NCBI GenBank assembly: GCA_024449915.1
Contig: JAMZAV010000006.1
Location: forward strand, 1,736,001-1,800,000
Reading direction: 5' to 3'
Source of the DNA: Sweltsa coloradensis
Lineage: Eukaryota > Arthropoda > Insecta > Plecoptera > Chloroperlidae
Length of the DNA stretch: 64,000 bases
The number at the start of each line of letters is the position of its first letter. Position 1 is the stretch's first letter. This document shows, piece after piece, positions 13,345 through 24,657 of the stretch. The notes under the pieces are model-generated. The model searched no databases. It was not told the DNA's origin and saw only the letters and a list, made by a program, of their open reading frames with translations. The position numbers were made by a program, and so were the translations under genes.

Positions 13345-16300
13345 CTCAAACGCAATTAAGTGGGAGAAAATAAAAATCGGTTTGATTTTTTTGTCAAACT
13401 CTATCAACCCCTTTCCCACACACAAATAATAAATTTTTTATATATCTATATCGATATCGAAAATTTTTGTGTGTAACATTCCATTTCCTACTATCATAGA
13501 CTAGAATGGCGCATTATGGCCTTACAATTGACGCGCCTTTATACCAACTTAACTCAAAACCCTATCGATTATACCTTATATTAATCAACTTAAATGCAAA
13601 ATTTCCCGGGTACTCAACACATGACTCGCTCACTCGTCTAACAACGACTTAAGCGTTTTCGGATGCTACCAAAATATCACTCAGTAGGTGAATGCGTTTA
13701 AGTTTGAACCGTGTGCTATGTGAGGAAATTTTACTTTTTTTAACTTACTTAAAATAAATTATGGCCCTACTGGTTTTACCCACCGAACAATTCTCCAACT
13801 TCCATGCGCGTAAATAAAACCGGTTGTTTCATTACAATGATTTCAACTGAAAGTTAAATTGAAATTTCTCTTCGCGAGTTCCTCCATGATTTAGTTTTCA
13901 TGTCGGGCGTAATCTCCCAGACGTTCGTCCATTCAGCTAATGTAGTTCATCAGTGTCACCCCTGTCCGACCAAGACGGAACGTTTGTTCCATTTTTGTTA
14001 CGCGAAAAACGAATAGAACAGAGAATTTCAATTAAAATTCTTTAATTGGTTATCTCCGGCAAATTGTTAAAAGTTCTCTTCGAGGCGCTCGCGTCTTCTT
14101 TGCACTTTGGAGCTGGAGAATTATTTAGTACATTACTCGAAATCAAAGGGTAAGAATTTTGCGCTGACAATTCGTTCCTTTTAGCTCAATTATAAGACTG
14201 GCAATTAATCAGTAAGAGGAACTGTCGATCTAACAACGTTTCTGATTGGCTAGGTGGTTTTTTTCTTTAGAAGATTCAGCTATCTGATTTTGTGAGGGCA
14301 GAGAGAATCTGGTGAAGAAATCGAACACGTTAAAGCGGTATACAGAATTTTGTGTTCTTAACGTTTTTTTGATGGTACCGTTTGCTGTTACATTTCAAGT
14401 AGTAGAGAAAAGTGGTTCAAACACAATAATGTGACGTACTCAGTGGAATAAAACAAACAAAAGCTACGCACATTTGAATATATTGTCATTAGTGTTGTAA
14501 GTGGCTAAAGTGTGGAGATTCCACAAGGCTACAGACTGTTAGGAGTATCGAGTATACCACTAGTATTTTGTATTGGATTTTGAAGTTATTTGCTACTTTG
14601 AATTAAATAAAATATTATTTAATTCCAAATAAACGTACATAAAAACACTCTGATTCAGTTATTTCGGATGAGTCCCGCCACCGGAAATCCCGAATGAAAG
14701 TTTTTCGAGGTTTCATCAGTCGTTAATTCGTATGCGAGGGATTTAGTCATCTAAAACAGCCCTCGTACGTTTCCTAAACAATTGTATGAGCAAACAACTG
14801 TACAAAAAAAAACTCCGGTAACATGCATTTCACCCTGGTCAGTTTGCTACGAGAAATTTAAATTTAATTTATTTCCAAATAACCACCATAATTTTGTTTT
14901 GTGTAATGCGTTTTCTGAATGACTGCCACAACCGTTGTACTATGTTATACATCCTTAATTAAGCCAGCGTAATTAAACATCCAATACTAACTTTAACTAC
15001 TACTCAAAATTGTAAATTACTCCATCAGTAATGCCATAGTAAGAAATAAAATGGCAAACTATTTAAAAGAAATTGATGAAATTTGTTATGCTAAGCCGTA
15101 AACATAATTTACCATCATCATATGAGAACCCAATGAAAGCCATACACAATAACGGAATGGAACGAAATTAGCTCGTAGAAAATAGCAATTTCAGAATTTT
15201 TAATTAGTATTAATAATGAAATGAACGGGTATTAGAATCTGCATTAAGCGCATCACGGCCGGTCTATATGCAGACAGCGCAATGAGGATTCTGCAGCGGT
15301 TGTGTTTATGGTTTTCAAACCGCTAACTATAATTCATCAAATCCAATCCCCGCGCATCCAACACATTGCGTGTGTCTGTGTCATATGTGACACCGGCTAA
15401 CTCGTGAACTGATGGGACAGGTTTAGGTGTTTGGGTGGAGATAGAGGGTGACCGAAATTATGTTTGAACAGGGTGTTTGAAAGTTATTGGTGTTGCCGTA
15501 GTAAGTTATTGTTATAGTGCACGATTCAATGTTGCACCACGTGGGAAAGCGTTTTCTGCTCAACAGTAATAATTTACGGATTAAAATTTCGGAAATGACT
15601 CAATTTTTTACACAGAGTTTTAAATCCATATTGTGTAATTGTATTAACTATTCGATACATTAGCTTTTTGATCTTTTAATTTCGTCTTTACTGTTTAATA
15701 GACACATAGGCTTCACATATATTATATTGCACGCGTGAGGTATGAGTCCTGTTGTTATAATGAATAAAATGAAGGAGAAATAAAGGCAATCCCAAATATG
15801 TATTTTTTTCTAACGAATAATTATAAGTAGTAAATTCAATTTCTATTAATTAATTAATATTTATTTTATAAACGCTTTATTCATTATTATACCACTACTC
15901 CTGTAGCAGAAATCATCATGTAAAAAAAAAAAAAAATGTCCATTTTCTACATATTGCAGCCTAACAAATCTTACCAAAATATACGAATAACTTTGAAAGT
16001 ACCTAAATCCAAAATCACAAAATTAATTTTTATCTGTTTAACTTACCCCGTTTCACTATTGTCACATACACGTGTTCGTCCTTGACAACGGTGCGCAATT
16101 CATAATCTATGCTATGATTTCAGTTTGCTTTTACAAATCGGAATTTTTGCAAAAATGCTTCGTACAGCGTTCAGAGTACTTTAAGTTCGGAGGTAAATCA
16201 GTGAACAGAAGTAAATCATAGGTAGATCATTAAGCTTATTTATCTTCACATTTCTTGAAGGTACCTTTTAACTTCGTATTCATCTTATCTATAACTCAAA

Positions 16301-16865
16301 AACTTACATTTGTAGCTGAGTAACAACCATTAGCAGTTGTTGAATAAAATAAGAGTTGTTAAAGTAAATACGGTTTCCTTCATACACTCAATTTACTTTT
16401 GTCCTTAGGCGAACACTTGAATTAGTTAAAGGTTTGTTTTTAACAGTTCGGCAAAGCAGACTGCTACGTAAGCGTAGTTACTCGTTGTCGTCTTGTTTGA
16501 TAACAAGTATAAGCTAGAGCTCGTTCATGCACATGTTTTATGTGGCTCTCTTACGAACTAAGACTCTATTGCGACTTGATCGGGGGTAATAAAATATCAC
16601 CGAGTTCTACTCATGTTCTACTCCTCAAGACACCGTGATGTCGACCACGATAACCACAGAAGTAAAATAATTTACGAATTATACAAAGAAACTCAGACTT
16701 TTAAAACACATCCCAAATTTGATAAGGACATTTCTACGCAACAATGTCCCGCAACGCGGCGAAATGTCCCGGTCAAAATAAGTTTTATATTATTTGTCAG
16801 GGCCGCTAATGCCTGAATTTTTGTTTATAATTGCGAAAAAAGGTTTCGTATGCACCAGAAGTTTT
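13345..16865. other. No gene seen; possible decayed Helitron end
   Basis: At 13627-13665 the bases around CTAACAACGACTTAAGCG resemble the 3' hairpin region of the Helitron copies listed below (compare 49305-49340), but the terminal CTAG is missing and no 5' end was found. A homopolymer A run lies near 15922-15935. Nothing else supported. Confidence 0.4.
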
Positions 16866-17060
16866 GACATAAACGTCCTAGCAACGAAGCACATAAGAAA
16901 TGAATGAATGTATGTATGAAGTTGTTTCGAATCAGCCTTGTTGATTCTAGCACCGCTGCAGAGGTGAATCGTGTCCAGCCATTTGGTCGCTGTCCCTTTT
17001 CAAATATCTATCTCTGGTTGGGCATTATTAGCGCGTCGATGTCAATGCACAATTTGATTT
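16866..17060 (+). repeat. Fragment of tRNA-headed SINE family S1
   Basis: CCTAGCAACGAAGCACATAA and the block CTTGTTGATTCTAGCACC through GAATCGTGTCCAG match the middle of the SINE copies at 60738-61164 and 50205-50575. The tRNA-like head and the ATATAACTGAG tail are absent. Confidence 0.55.
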
Positions 17061-17139
17061 TGTCACTCATCTGATACATATTTAACATTTTTTTGAGAGA
17101 TTTTCCTGCATTTCCTTGTCATCTGATTGAAATGCAATT

Positions 17140-17425
17140 TCCATGGTTGTCAATGATAATATGGTCACTGTTCTAAAGTTAGAGATTACTAAACAGAATT
17201 ACGAATAGTCACAAATAAATTGCCGAAATTAAATTAAATAATTTTGATGATTTTACAAAAATTAAAAAATTCTTAAAATCAGTTTAATTTGTTAAGAATT
17301 TAAAAACTGTAATGACTCCATACGAGGCAATATATATACATGACCATAACATCTGTGCTAAGTTTGGTGTCAATCTGATAATTACTGGCTTGAGCAAGTG
17401 ATCCAGGAGAAAATCACTGGTATTG
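17140..17425 (+). repeat. Interspersed repeat family Z, copy 1
   Basis: Shares a run of landmarks in order with 30205-30470: GGTCACT, ACTAAACA, CACAAATAAA, GATGATTTTACAAAAAT, TTTAAAAACTGT, ACATGACCATAA, a GTGCTAAGT/GTGCAAAGT variant, and ATCTGAT. Non-coding, with ends not defined. Confidence 0.5.
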
Positions 17426-18013
17426 ACTCAGTGCAGCCTACAGCTCTCTGAATCTACCAGTGTAAATACGCGCACGTAACTGTGTGTGTTTCTACGTACG
17501 AGGGGCGGCGCTTGTACAACTTCAATGTCCCGGCTGTAGACCCTTCAATAATGAATTGAACTAATTCGGTTCTACCTGTGAACTTCAAACAAGCTTTCAA
17601 GGTAATAGAAAAACCAACTGTAAACATGGTTAATGAAATTGTGAGGGCCACTAGAGCTTAAATGATTCCACGTACTTTCGATAATTGGAGTTGCAATAAA
17701 TAATTGCACTCTTGGTAGCCGGCACATTCCCGATTGGCTTGCGTGGGGTAACTGTGGTATCATATGGAAATAGAGGCTATGATCAAACGTGACTGCAGGC
17801 GTAGTATTCGGTAAACATGTTATAATCTGTTGGCGTGGTGTAAGTATTTTTGTTCGACAGGAGAGTTATTTCAGTTCTGATATATATATATAATGTGTTG
17901 AATTGTTTCAATTGTTCACGAAACATGATAATAATTATGGGAATAAAGACTTGTTAAATATTGTTGATTGGTTATCAGAAATTGGGAGAACAGTTATAGA
18001 TTTAATTTAAATA
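17426..18013. other. No gene seen
   Basis: Frames at 17454-17763 show no known domain. A short TA run lies at 17881-17892. Confidence 0.5.
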
Positions 18014-18332
18014 CTAGGAAGCTTCGCAAACGCTTTTTCCAGTCGCGTTGATGGATGAGCTTTTTGATTTATTTGAATTATCTCATGTTATTGTAATTGT
18101 TTTTTTCAATATTAACATGTTTTTTGTATTATAATTTCTCTAACGGTATTGTAACAAGTAATTAGCGAATGTAATTGAATCGAAAAAGTACCGAATTTCC
18201 ACATCACCTTATTAAAATTTTGTCTTTAATGGAGGTATCGGTGAGACGCGTTATTACCATTTTTTTACGTGGATGTATCCCCATTAGGCACTACACTTTA
18301 CCACGAAGACATCATTTTGTTATAGTTTATGA

Positions 18333-18896
18333 CTATAACAATGTAGAGTGATCGGGAAGCAACATAGAAGAATGTCTTGCCTCTTCCAAAGACCGTAGCT
18401 GTAAATTCTTCATCATATGAAGCTTACCAATCCGATCAAATGGAAATGCTGGGTTTATCATCAAGTCATTTAAAGATCTAACGCGAGAGATACCAACAAA
18501 GCTCATTCCAATTGCAAACTCTTTAGATCCAAGGCTTATCACAGCAGAGTCAAGGGTCATACCCTGGCACTTGTGAATAGTGACGGCCCATGCAAGTTGA
18601 AGAGGGAATTGTGTGCGAGTGCAATTGGTGCCACTTTCTGTCCATGCTCTTGCAACAGGACATATTGGTATCATCTTGGGCTTGTGAAATGATGGACCGG
18701 TGTAATTATCAAATATAACCAAGATACACAAGGGTTGGTCGTTTGGAGGCTTGGTATGTGGTGCATATATAATGTCTTCCACAATTCCAGTGGCTCCGTT
18801 AACAAGGCCGTGCGATGTCCAGAGGTTGGACCGCAACATGACACGACTTCCCCGAGAAAGGTAAATGGTTGACTGAAGGCCTTGGAGCCACATCAT
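18333..18896 (-). pseudogene. Pif1-type helicase, C-terminal motifs
   Basis: A 187-residue frame. GLQSTIYLSRGSRVMLRSNL, TSHGLVNGATGIVEDI, and QLAWAVTIHKCQGMTLDSAV (residues 100-119, motif V with Gln111 and Gly112) lead to SFVGISRVRSLNDL (residues 132-145, motif VI with Arg138). This is the second RecA-like lobe of a Pif1 helicase. It ends with a stop at 18333, about 320 bases before the transposon 3' end, the usual distance. Confidence 0.88.
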
Positions 18897-19233
18897 CGGT
18901 ACCTCGAGAGGCTTTTGTACAGTTGTGCACAGCAGAAATCCTTGCCACTGGAAGTCCTAGATCAGTTAGATGTTGAATGTTGTGACCAACGACGATTTCT
19001 TTAGTTGGAGCCAGATAAAGGGAATAAGAAAAAGTTTGCTGCTCTTCAACGCTAAGTGAGGTTTGGAATCGTGTTGATAGCAAAATCCAGTCGTCTTGAG
19101 TTGGGCAACCTCTGCTCAGTCTGCTTAGCAGGTTCTCTGAAGCGCACCTGGGCTGGACTGTCCCCGGCCTGTCGCTGCACCACGGACAGTGTGTGGCAGT
19201 GACTAAATGAACGGTATGCCAGTAATCCGTCAT
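18799..19233 (-). pseudogene. Pif1-type helicase, middle segment
   Basis: The useful part is SRLSRGCPTQDDWILLSTRF and LAPTKEIVVGHNIQHLTDLG through VARISAVHNCTKA, which match the middle of Helitron helicases (the SRLSRG-PT-DDW pattern). The first 45 residues look partly out-of-frame, as do the last 40 or so after about 18900, where the next frame takes over. Confidence 0.78.
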
Positions 19234-19236
19234 TTG

Positions 19237-19797
19237 TTAATCCGTAAGTACAGGGCTTGTCAGTATACAGTGGCCGATCCCCACACCGGAGGGAGCTGAA
19301 CGAATGTCGCCAAAGAGATAAACAAACATTTTTACCAAATGGAAAAATAGCTTCTTCTGGTTAGCTTGACGGGTACGCTTATCAATCATAGCTAGGAGAG
19401 AGCAACCAATCATAGAGTATTCGTCGATAAGTAAAAATTTTACAGATTTCATTTTAACCTGGTACTCTCGTTCGGTTTTCCCGGCTAGTTCAGTGAATTT
19501 GGAAGAGTTTGTACCAATGTGAAGAGCTGAATGAATTGTAGAAGCGTTGATGTTGAATGCAGCTACGCCAGTCGGTGCCAGCAATGGGAAAGCTGTCATC
19601 TCCAACTCTTCACGCAATATTGTTGTCATGGCCTTAATGACGGTGCTCTTTCCTGTTCCGGCTGTGCCTTGTACAATTAGGCGATGCACAGAGTTGTATA
19701 CTGTTTTATATTTAACGGAAGTTATTTGTTCTGATAAAATGTCGAGAACCTGTTGTTTCTGAGCTGTAATTAACGAATGTATGGCTGTTACTATCAA
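19237..19797 (-). pseudogene. Pif1-type helicase, N-terminal motifs
   Basis: A 186-residue frame with TAQKQQVLDIL (Q-motif region), Walker A GTAGTGKS at residues 44-51, LLAPTGVAAFNI (motif Ia), STIHSAL, and Walker B LLIDEYSM with Asp125 and Glu126. This is the ATPase half of a superfamily 1B DNA helicase, used by Helitrons for strand displacement. Motif III reads LFGDIRSAPSG instead of the usual GD-RQLPPVG, because a frameshift near 19300 garbles the rest of the segment. Confidence 0.9.
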
Positions 19798-20497
19798 CCA
19801 ACGTCGTAATACGTTTTATCTCAGGCAAGAAGTTAGAAACGGTTTCAATACTTGGATAACTGGCAAACGATTCAGTCCAAGGAAATGAGGTATCAAATTC
19901 CCTTAAGCCAATCTCGCTCTGAACTGCCTGATCATTGGGCCCCATTCCAGCAATGACCATCCATTCTTCCTGTTCTCTAACAGGTTCTTCCTCATTCAAT
20001 TCTTCCTCCTCATCTGACTCAATCTCATTGTCCACTTCGCCTTGCGCGACGAGTCCTGCATTATGAAAAACTATCTTCCATGACTGGTTAGTTGGATTGA
20101 GTGCATCCTCACATGTCCATGGTACTTTTAATAAAACTTGTTGGTGATAGTAAGCGTCATTCTTAGCTTCGTCTGGTCCAAGGAATAGTTTTGGAAATAC
20201 CCTTACCACAGCTGGAGTCTTCCGACACACCCAGCGACCCCCCTTCCAGTAATGTTTAGATGCCAGATCAAGAAGACAGAGGTTATTCATTGCATCGGGA
20301 CGAGTGGGATACATGTCGGTTAGCTTCTTGTTGGTGTTGTCTTGAGGCTCATTCTCAACAGCGAGCGGCACCCATTGATCCCCACCAACGCTGAGAGAAA
20401 CGAAAGAGCGGCTTGACTGATACAATGGATATCCCATCAGAAGATGGCAGCACTCTTGGGCAGAAATATCACGCTCGGCTAGGGATTGGATTATCAA
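19712..20497 (-). pseudogene. Helitron Rep-to-helicase linker segment
   Basis: A 261-residue frame. AQECCHLLMGYPLYQSSRSF and YWKGGRWVCRKTPAVVRVFP match the conserved stretch between Rep and helicase in Helitrons. Residues around 160-185 are strongly acidic (IESDEEEELNEEEP), a low-complexity linker. The useful reading stops near 19790, after which the helicase is in another frame; the last 25 or so residues are probably out-of-frame. Confidence 0.8.
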
Positions 20498-20531
20498 CTT
20501 TTGTATAGCAAGCTTTGCAGGATCATGTGCT

Positions 20532-20972
20532 TTAACTGTAGTTTGTAAGGATGTTCTTCAGCAAGTCATTGAAAGATTTAGACTGTGGTTCGCTTTTTGC
20601 GGCATACTTGGCAATGTAATTCAGAACTGCATGTTTAGACATGACTGGCTGTATATCTATATTAGCTCGCCAAGATTGAATTATGAACTTGTTGTAGCGA
20701 TTTAACAGTGAGTCGTTGCGTTCAGTTTGCAAAACAAGCTCACCTTTAACATCCTTTGTAAGGTTCGTTTCTGCACACATTTTAAACGGAAACTTGAAAC
20801 GACAATGAAGTAACTCAGAGTTCTTTTTCCGTCGTAGGCAATAGCCCTCGCTGCATCGGGTGTGGCGTTGCACTTTATTGAGAAGTTCAGTCAAATCTTT
20901 ATCAGTGTCTTGTATCTCACTTGGCCGAACTTGGCACGGATGCACAATGGCAGGTGGATCGTTTATTCCCAA
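20532..20972 (-). pseudogene. Helitron Rep segment with catalytic tyrosines
   Basis: A 146-residue frame with VQRHTRCSEGYCLRRKK, a Cys-rich Helitron signature, RNDSLLNRYNKF, SWRANIDIQPV and SKHAVLNYIAKYAAKSEPQS. Tyr119 and Tyr123 of YIAKY are the paired nucleophiles expected for a Helitron Rep (Y-x-x-K-Y). A frameshift near 20545 joins the last residues (NDLLKNILT) to TVKAHDPAKLAIQKLIIQSL in the next piece. Confidence 0.88.
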
Positions 20973-20991
20973 ATTAACAGTAGAAACAAGA

Positions 20992-22116
20992 TTATGAAAG
21001 TAAGCCGGTTACAGCAGTCACTTGATCTAAGTTTGTGAGGTCTATAGTCTCTACATCCGGAGCACCTTCTAGCCATAGCAAGCCGTGAACATGGCTGCTT
21101 CCACGATGATGCCATTCATAGCGAAACCAAGAGTCTTTTACATTGAAAACTGGTCCAAGAACTTTCTTAATGTAAAAGGATGCTCTCTCTTGGAAAAACC
21201 ATGACACAATTAAAGGATTTTCACAGAGCAATTGACGACGGCGATTAGATGCAAGCTGCTGCGGCATATCTTCCAAGTGTTCGCCAGGAGCGAGAATGCC
21301 GTACAGCTCAGGCCAATGTAAATCTGCTGCACTTAAAGTAAAAAAAACAGTAGGGACGCCAATAAATTCAACCATGTCTTTCAACTCCCCACAACGTTTA
21401 AACCAATACGACTTAGTTATTCTGAGAGATGAAGCAAAGAACATAACTTTATTGGCTAAGTTTGGGTCTGTTTGGAGTATGTCTTTAAGTTGGCCAGCTG
21501 TTTTGCCATTTAGGTCTACTTTTTTTACCAAAATGTTTCCCTGGCTTATAGCGTTCCATCTCAACACAGAGTTTAGAGCAAAAAAACGAAAGCGGTTGTC
21601 GCAAGCAAACCTACCATCATTATACTGCATGAGATATTGAAAATATTGTGTAGGTTTGATTTGTGTTTGACGAGATGTGTCCCTCAGATCACCGTCTCCC
21701 GTTGGGAACAGAGTGGGGAAGGCTTGTACAATATAACCTTCAGTGTTGAACTCGTTAATGGGCACATTGGATACTGTGGGCCATGCGACTGTGCCGGGTT
21801 GAAGGGCGCTGGCAATTCGTTCTTGTTGGTTAATTGGAACTACTTGAGGTACACTTGTGTGTTCAAGCACTCCATCGTCTTTGTCATCATCAACACCTTG
21901 AATTTCCATATATTGGGAATTCACCATAGACATTTCCATTTTCTGGCAAGCGGAGAGGGCTTGTTCGTTAATCATAATGTCTCTATAAAAACGGTTATTG
22001 GTTTTAAGCCATATTAGAGCACGGCGGAGACGAATGGAACAGGGCGTTAAAGTCGGCAATCTTGTCAGAATGTGCAGAAGTCGTCGAACAACAACAATAG
22101 ATGTTAGAGTGTTCAA
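20992..22116 (-). pseudogene. Helitron Rep nuclease segment with HVH motif
   Basis: A 374-residue frame covering most of the Helitron-like N and Rep region. Recognisable parts are RRALIWLKTNNRFYRDI, AFPTLFPTGDGD, TVFFTLSAADLHWPEL and, near the end, RGSSHVHGLLWLEGAPD. The two His of HVH (residues 342 and 344) are the metal-binding pair of HUH nucleases. The N-terminal 40 residues include a short out-of-frame stretch: a SAHSDKIADFNALF reading appears in another frame near 22075-22035. The frame ends just after VTAVTG, and the next piece (YFHNLVSTVNLG) lies in a different frame. Confidence 0.88.
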
Positions 22117-22283
22117 TGAGTTTGGAAGATTTTGAGCGAATTCAAAACGTTTTGTGGAAAGTTGATGACATTACCGCTATAGGCATATTGTTGTCCTTTG
22201 ACCCTGTACACCGACACAACCGGATGGATTCGAGCTATGAGAAGACTCTCTATCATCGACAAGCAAGATAACTCATCGGGAAC
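22113..22283 (-). pseudogene. Helitron-like N domain, first piece
   Basis: This short frame continues the protein after the first shift: VPDELSCLSMIESLLIARIH then VYRVKGQQYAYSGNVINFPQ. Matching stretches (a LIAR-HP-SVYR pattern and a G-VINFPQ pattern) open the Helitron-like N domain in eukaryotic Helitrons. It breaks near 22140, where the reading (EFAQNLPNSLNTL) passes to the next frame. Confidence 0.8.
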
Positions 22284-23209
22284 ACTCCAGGATCCATTTT
22301 GTTCAATGCAGTGAACACAACAGGTGATCTTGTACAGGAAGTACAAATATTTGTAGAAGATAATTTAAGACCGGGGAATTTCTTGTTACAATTGATACAT
22401 GTCTTCCAATTCGAATTATCACACATGTGTTTCTGAAAAAGCACCACTTTAGCATTAGAATCAGGTCCTGGAGTAGGACCAGCGGCTGTTCTTTGAGCCA
22501 AGTTATTTACTGTTGCTCGTTGACGGAGTTCGGTTATGCGTTGCAAACTATTAACCCTTCTCTGATTTGTTTGCAATGGAGTTTCTTGTTGGTTAACTTG
22601 AGTTACCCTTATTAAACTCATCGCTCTCCGTTGGGCAGTTTGCGAGGGAGTTTCAACCCGGTTAGCTTCCGTCACTCTCTGTAAACTCACAGCTCTCCTT
22701 TGTACAGTTTCAGGGGGAGTTTCCATTTCTCTGGCTTCCGTCACTCTCTGCAAACTCACAGCTCTCCTTTGTACAGTTTCAGGGGGAGTTTCCATCCGGT
22801 TAGCTTCCGTCACTCTCTGCAAACTAATAGCCCTTCTTGTAGTTGTTTCTAGTAATGGTTCGTTTAAACGACTCATTGTGCTCCTTTCCAAACACCTACG
22901 TTTCCTACTTTCGGCTTCAGAATTCGATTCGTGTTCAAGGCGAGTCCTAGTTCTCTTCAAATCCAACTCTTTTCTCAATGTGGCTACTGTATTGGGTTCG
23001 TTTTCTCTGTTTTTTGCCTTCCGCTGCTGATCTTGAAGACGTCGCTGAACATAGACCTCTTCATTTTCACTTCTTCGGATAGCCAACATCCGAGAAGCAC
23101 TGTCTGTGAGTCTGACTTGACGGTCATCAATGCTTTCTGCCTTTCTCTTCTCTTCCATTCGCTTAGCAGCATTACGTCGCTTAGTCTCTTCAGATTGTTT
23201 ACGCGGCAT
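22253..23209 (-). pseudogene. Helitron N-terminal repeat and zinc-finger segment
   Basis: A 318-residue frame starting MPRKQSEETKRRNAAKR. Residues 1-110 are highly charged and likely helical. Residues 125-239 form five tandem 23-residue units with consensus RRA-SLQRVTEAN--ETP and a closing Q (69 bp each, 22493-22837). Residues 261-292 hold HxC-x7-C-x2-C-x14-C-x2-C, a probable zinc finger. The frame reads MDPGV near residues 306-310, then shifts: the expected continuation (VPDELSCL) is in another frame from about 22283. ETP-containing repeats are, to my knowledge, common at the N terminus of animal Helitron proteins. The start codon is the first Met of the block, with a stop upstream in frame; it is plausible but not proven. 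Confidence 0.75.
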
Positions 23210-23327
23210 ATTGATAATGCATACAAATAAATGTATAGAGAAACAATCGTATCAGTTTGTTTAATTTGACAAAACCAACCACAATTGGGTAGGGAGGGCG
23301 AGGGTTAAAGATAAATATTGCATCAGT

Positions 23328-23520
23328 GACCAGTGCGGACAGTAGGCCTACCAGACAGGCGGTAAGGGAGGGTATGGTATAGACCAATTCTGGACAGAAC
23401 CAGGTAGAGGCTGGAAGGGAGGGTGTGGTATAGACCAGTGCTGGACAGAACCAGACAGAGGCGGGAAGGGAGGGTATGGTATAGACCAGTGCTGGACAAA
23501 ACCAGACAAAGGAAGACAGG
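23328..23520. repeat. 51-bp minisatellite in the Helitron leader
   Basis: Three adjoining 51-bp units begin AAGGGAGGGT at 23364, 23415 and 23466; each carries GGTATAGACCA and CTGGACA-AACCAG. Partial units lie on both sides. The array lies just upstream of the transposase frame, between the ORF start and the transposon 5' end. The purine bias of the + strand makes its translated frames look repetitive, but I see no reason to call them coding. Confidence 0.85.
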
Positions 23521-24603
23521 GTCAGGGTTAAGGATTAGGCCTATGGATGGTACACACGTGCAGGACAACGTAGAGGATAATATTTAGGCCTAGGCCTACA
23601 GAAATAACACAGGCTAATCAATGACAAAATAAATCACCAAATATATGTAAACGCAGACAATAACGTTAAAAGTAAATAAATGAGTCACTAAAAGAACATC
23701 ACCAGATATGGAAGTTTGATCTATAACTTGATGAACAGTTAAATATCAATAGTTAATTCAATTTTTAGTGAGAGCAAATATTTTATGTAAGTTATTGAAG
23801 CCGACCAAAATGGTGGCCAAAGTTTTATTCATTGTTGTTGAAAATATCAACAACATTATCACGGCCCATAGGTCTACAAAGCAACCATTAGGTCTGATGG
23901 ATCACTGATTGTTTGTAACAAGGCTGTGAGTAAGGTCGAAAATCTCATGTAAAGTTTTCATAACAAGGCTGTGAGAAAGGTCTAAAATCTAGCAATACTT
24001 TTGTGCTCTTTGGGACGATTCTGACCAAACGGGTAGGGCTACAACGTTCATATTTCACATGGACATTAAGGTAATGGTGATGTATTTACGTTTGTAAGAA
24101 AAAGTTGAAAAAGTTATCCAGAATCTATAGAAATAAAGGCTTTAACATGAGTGTTAAAAACTTAAAAAAACTCATATTAAAACCTGTATTTCTATATATT
24201 CTGGTTAACTTTTTCAACTTTATCTTTTAAAAGTCAATACATAACTATGACCATAATATCCATGAGAAATATGAACGTTGTAGCCCCACCCGTTTGGTCA
24301 GAATCGGTCCAAATGTCACGAAAATATCGCACTAAAAATCGAAAAAAATCGTAAAAGTACGATATTCATGAGAAATATTTCTTCGATTGTACCCAAAAAC
24401 GTGGCAAGTCTAAGTTTAGAGAAAACGAAGGTCGTGTCAAATTTTCATCAAGATCGCATATGCCGTTTGCCCGGTAGAGAGCGAACAAACAGACGGAAAA
24501 ACAAAAAAAAAAACAAACAAACAAACAAACAAAAAAAAAAAAAAACACCCGAGCTAAATTTTTGGGGGGTCAGTGAAATTGAAGTCTTCGCTTCGCTCAT
24601 CCA

Positions 24604-24657
24604 ATTATATCTATGGTAATAGAGCTCCAAGAGTGCAAGTAATAGCAGTTGCTAATA
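24604..24657. other. Spacer between two tandem Helitron copies
   Basis: A 54-base spacer separates the 5' end of element A from the 3' end of element B. No feature seen in it. Confidence 0.6.

Larger units (their letters stand above)
18333..23209 (-). pseudogene. Helitron Rep/Pif1 helicase polyprotein, frameshifted
   Basis: Remains of one long gene for a rolling-circle transposase: Rep nuclease to nick and rejoin DNA, and a superfamily 1B helicase to unwind it. In order on the minus strand: 23-residue repeats and a Cys-rich finger (23209-22283), the Helitron-like N domain (22346-20992), Rep histidines HVH (about 21085-21093), tyrosines YIAKY (20972-20532 segment), an acidic linker (20497-19790), helicase Walker A and B (19797-19237), and helicase C-terminal motifs (18896-18333). 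Frame changes occur near 22283, 22140, 22075-22035, 20995, 20545, 19790, 19300 and 18890. All key catalytic motifs remain readable in their separate frames, so decay is fairly recent. A single product is no longer possible. Confidence 0.9.
18014..24603 (-). mobile_element. Helitron2/Helentron-type transposon, coding copy (element A)
   Basis: A 6.6-kb rolling-circle transposon, now defective. Its 5' end is at 24603 (TGGATGAGCGAAGCGAAGAC read on the minus strand). The 3' end at 18014 reads CTAG followed by T. The inverted partner of the start, GCTCATCC, lies about 40 bases inside the 3' end, followed by a hairpin with stem AACGC/GCGTT. These asymmetric inverted ends, hairpin and T-T target fit Helitron2/Helentrons. 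The helicase-Rep reading frame is at 18333-23209. No apurinic-type endonuclease domain, typical of Helentrons proper, is visible. The 1.4 kb between the ORF start and the 5' end carries a 51-bp minisatellite and sequence shared with the non-coding copies. It is a plausible former source of replication and helicase functions for the seven deleted relatives in the window. Confidence 0.88.

Noticed and set aside
22931..23230. Plus-strand frames of 60-126 residues across 19547-23230
   Set aside because: They are shadows of the minus-strand Helitron protein, whose motifs are unmistakable on the other strand.
23323..23568. Peptide with repeated GLYHTLPS units
   Set aside because: It is the antisense translation of the 51-bp minisatellite, with no start context or known domain.
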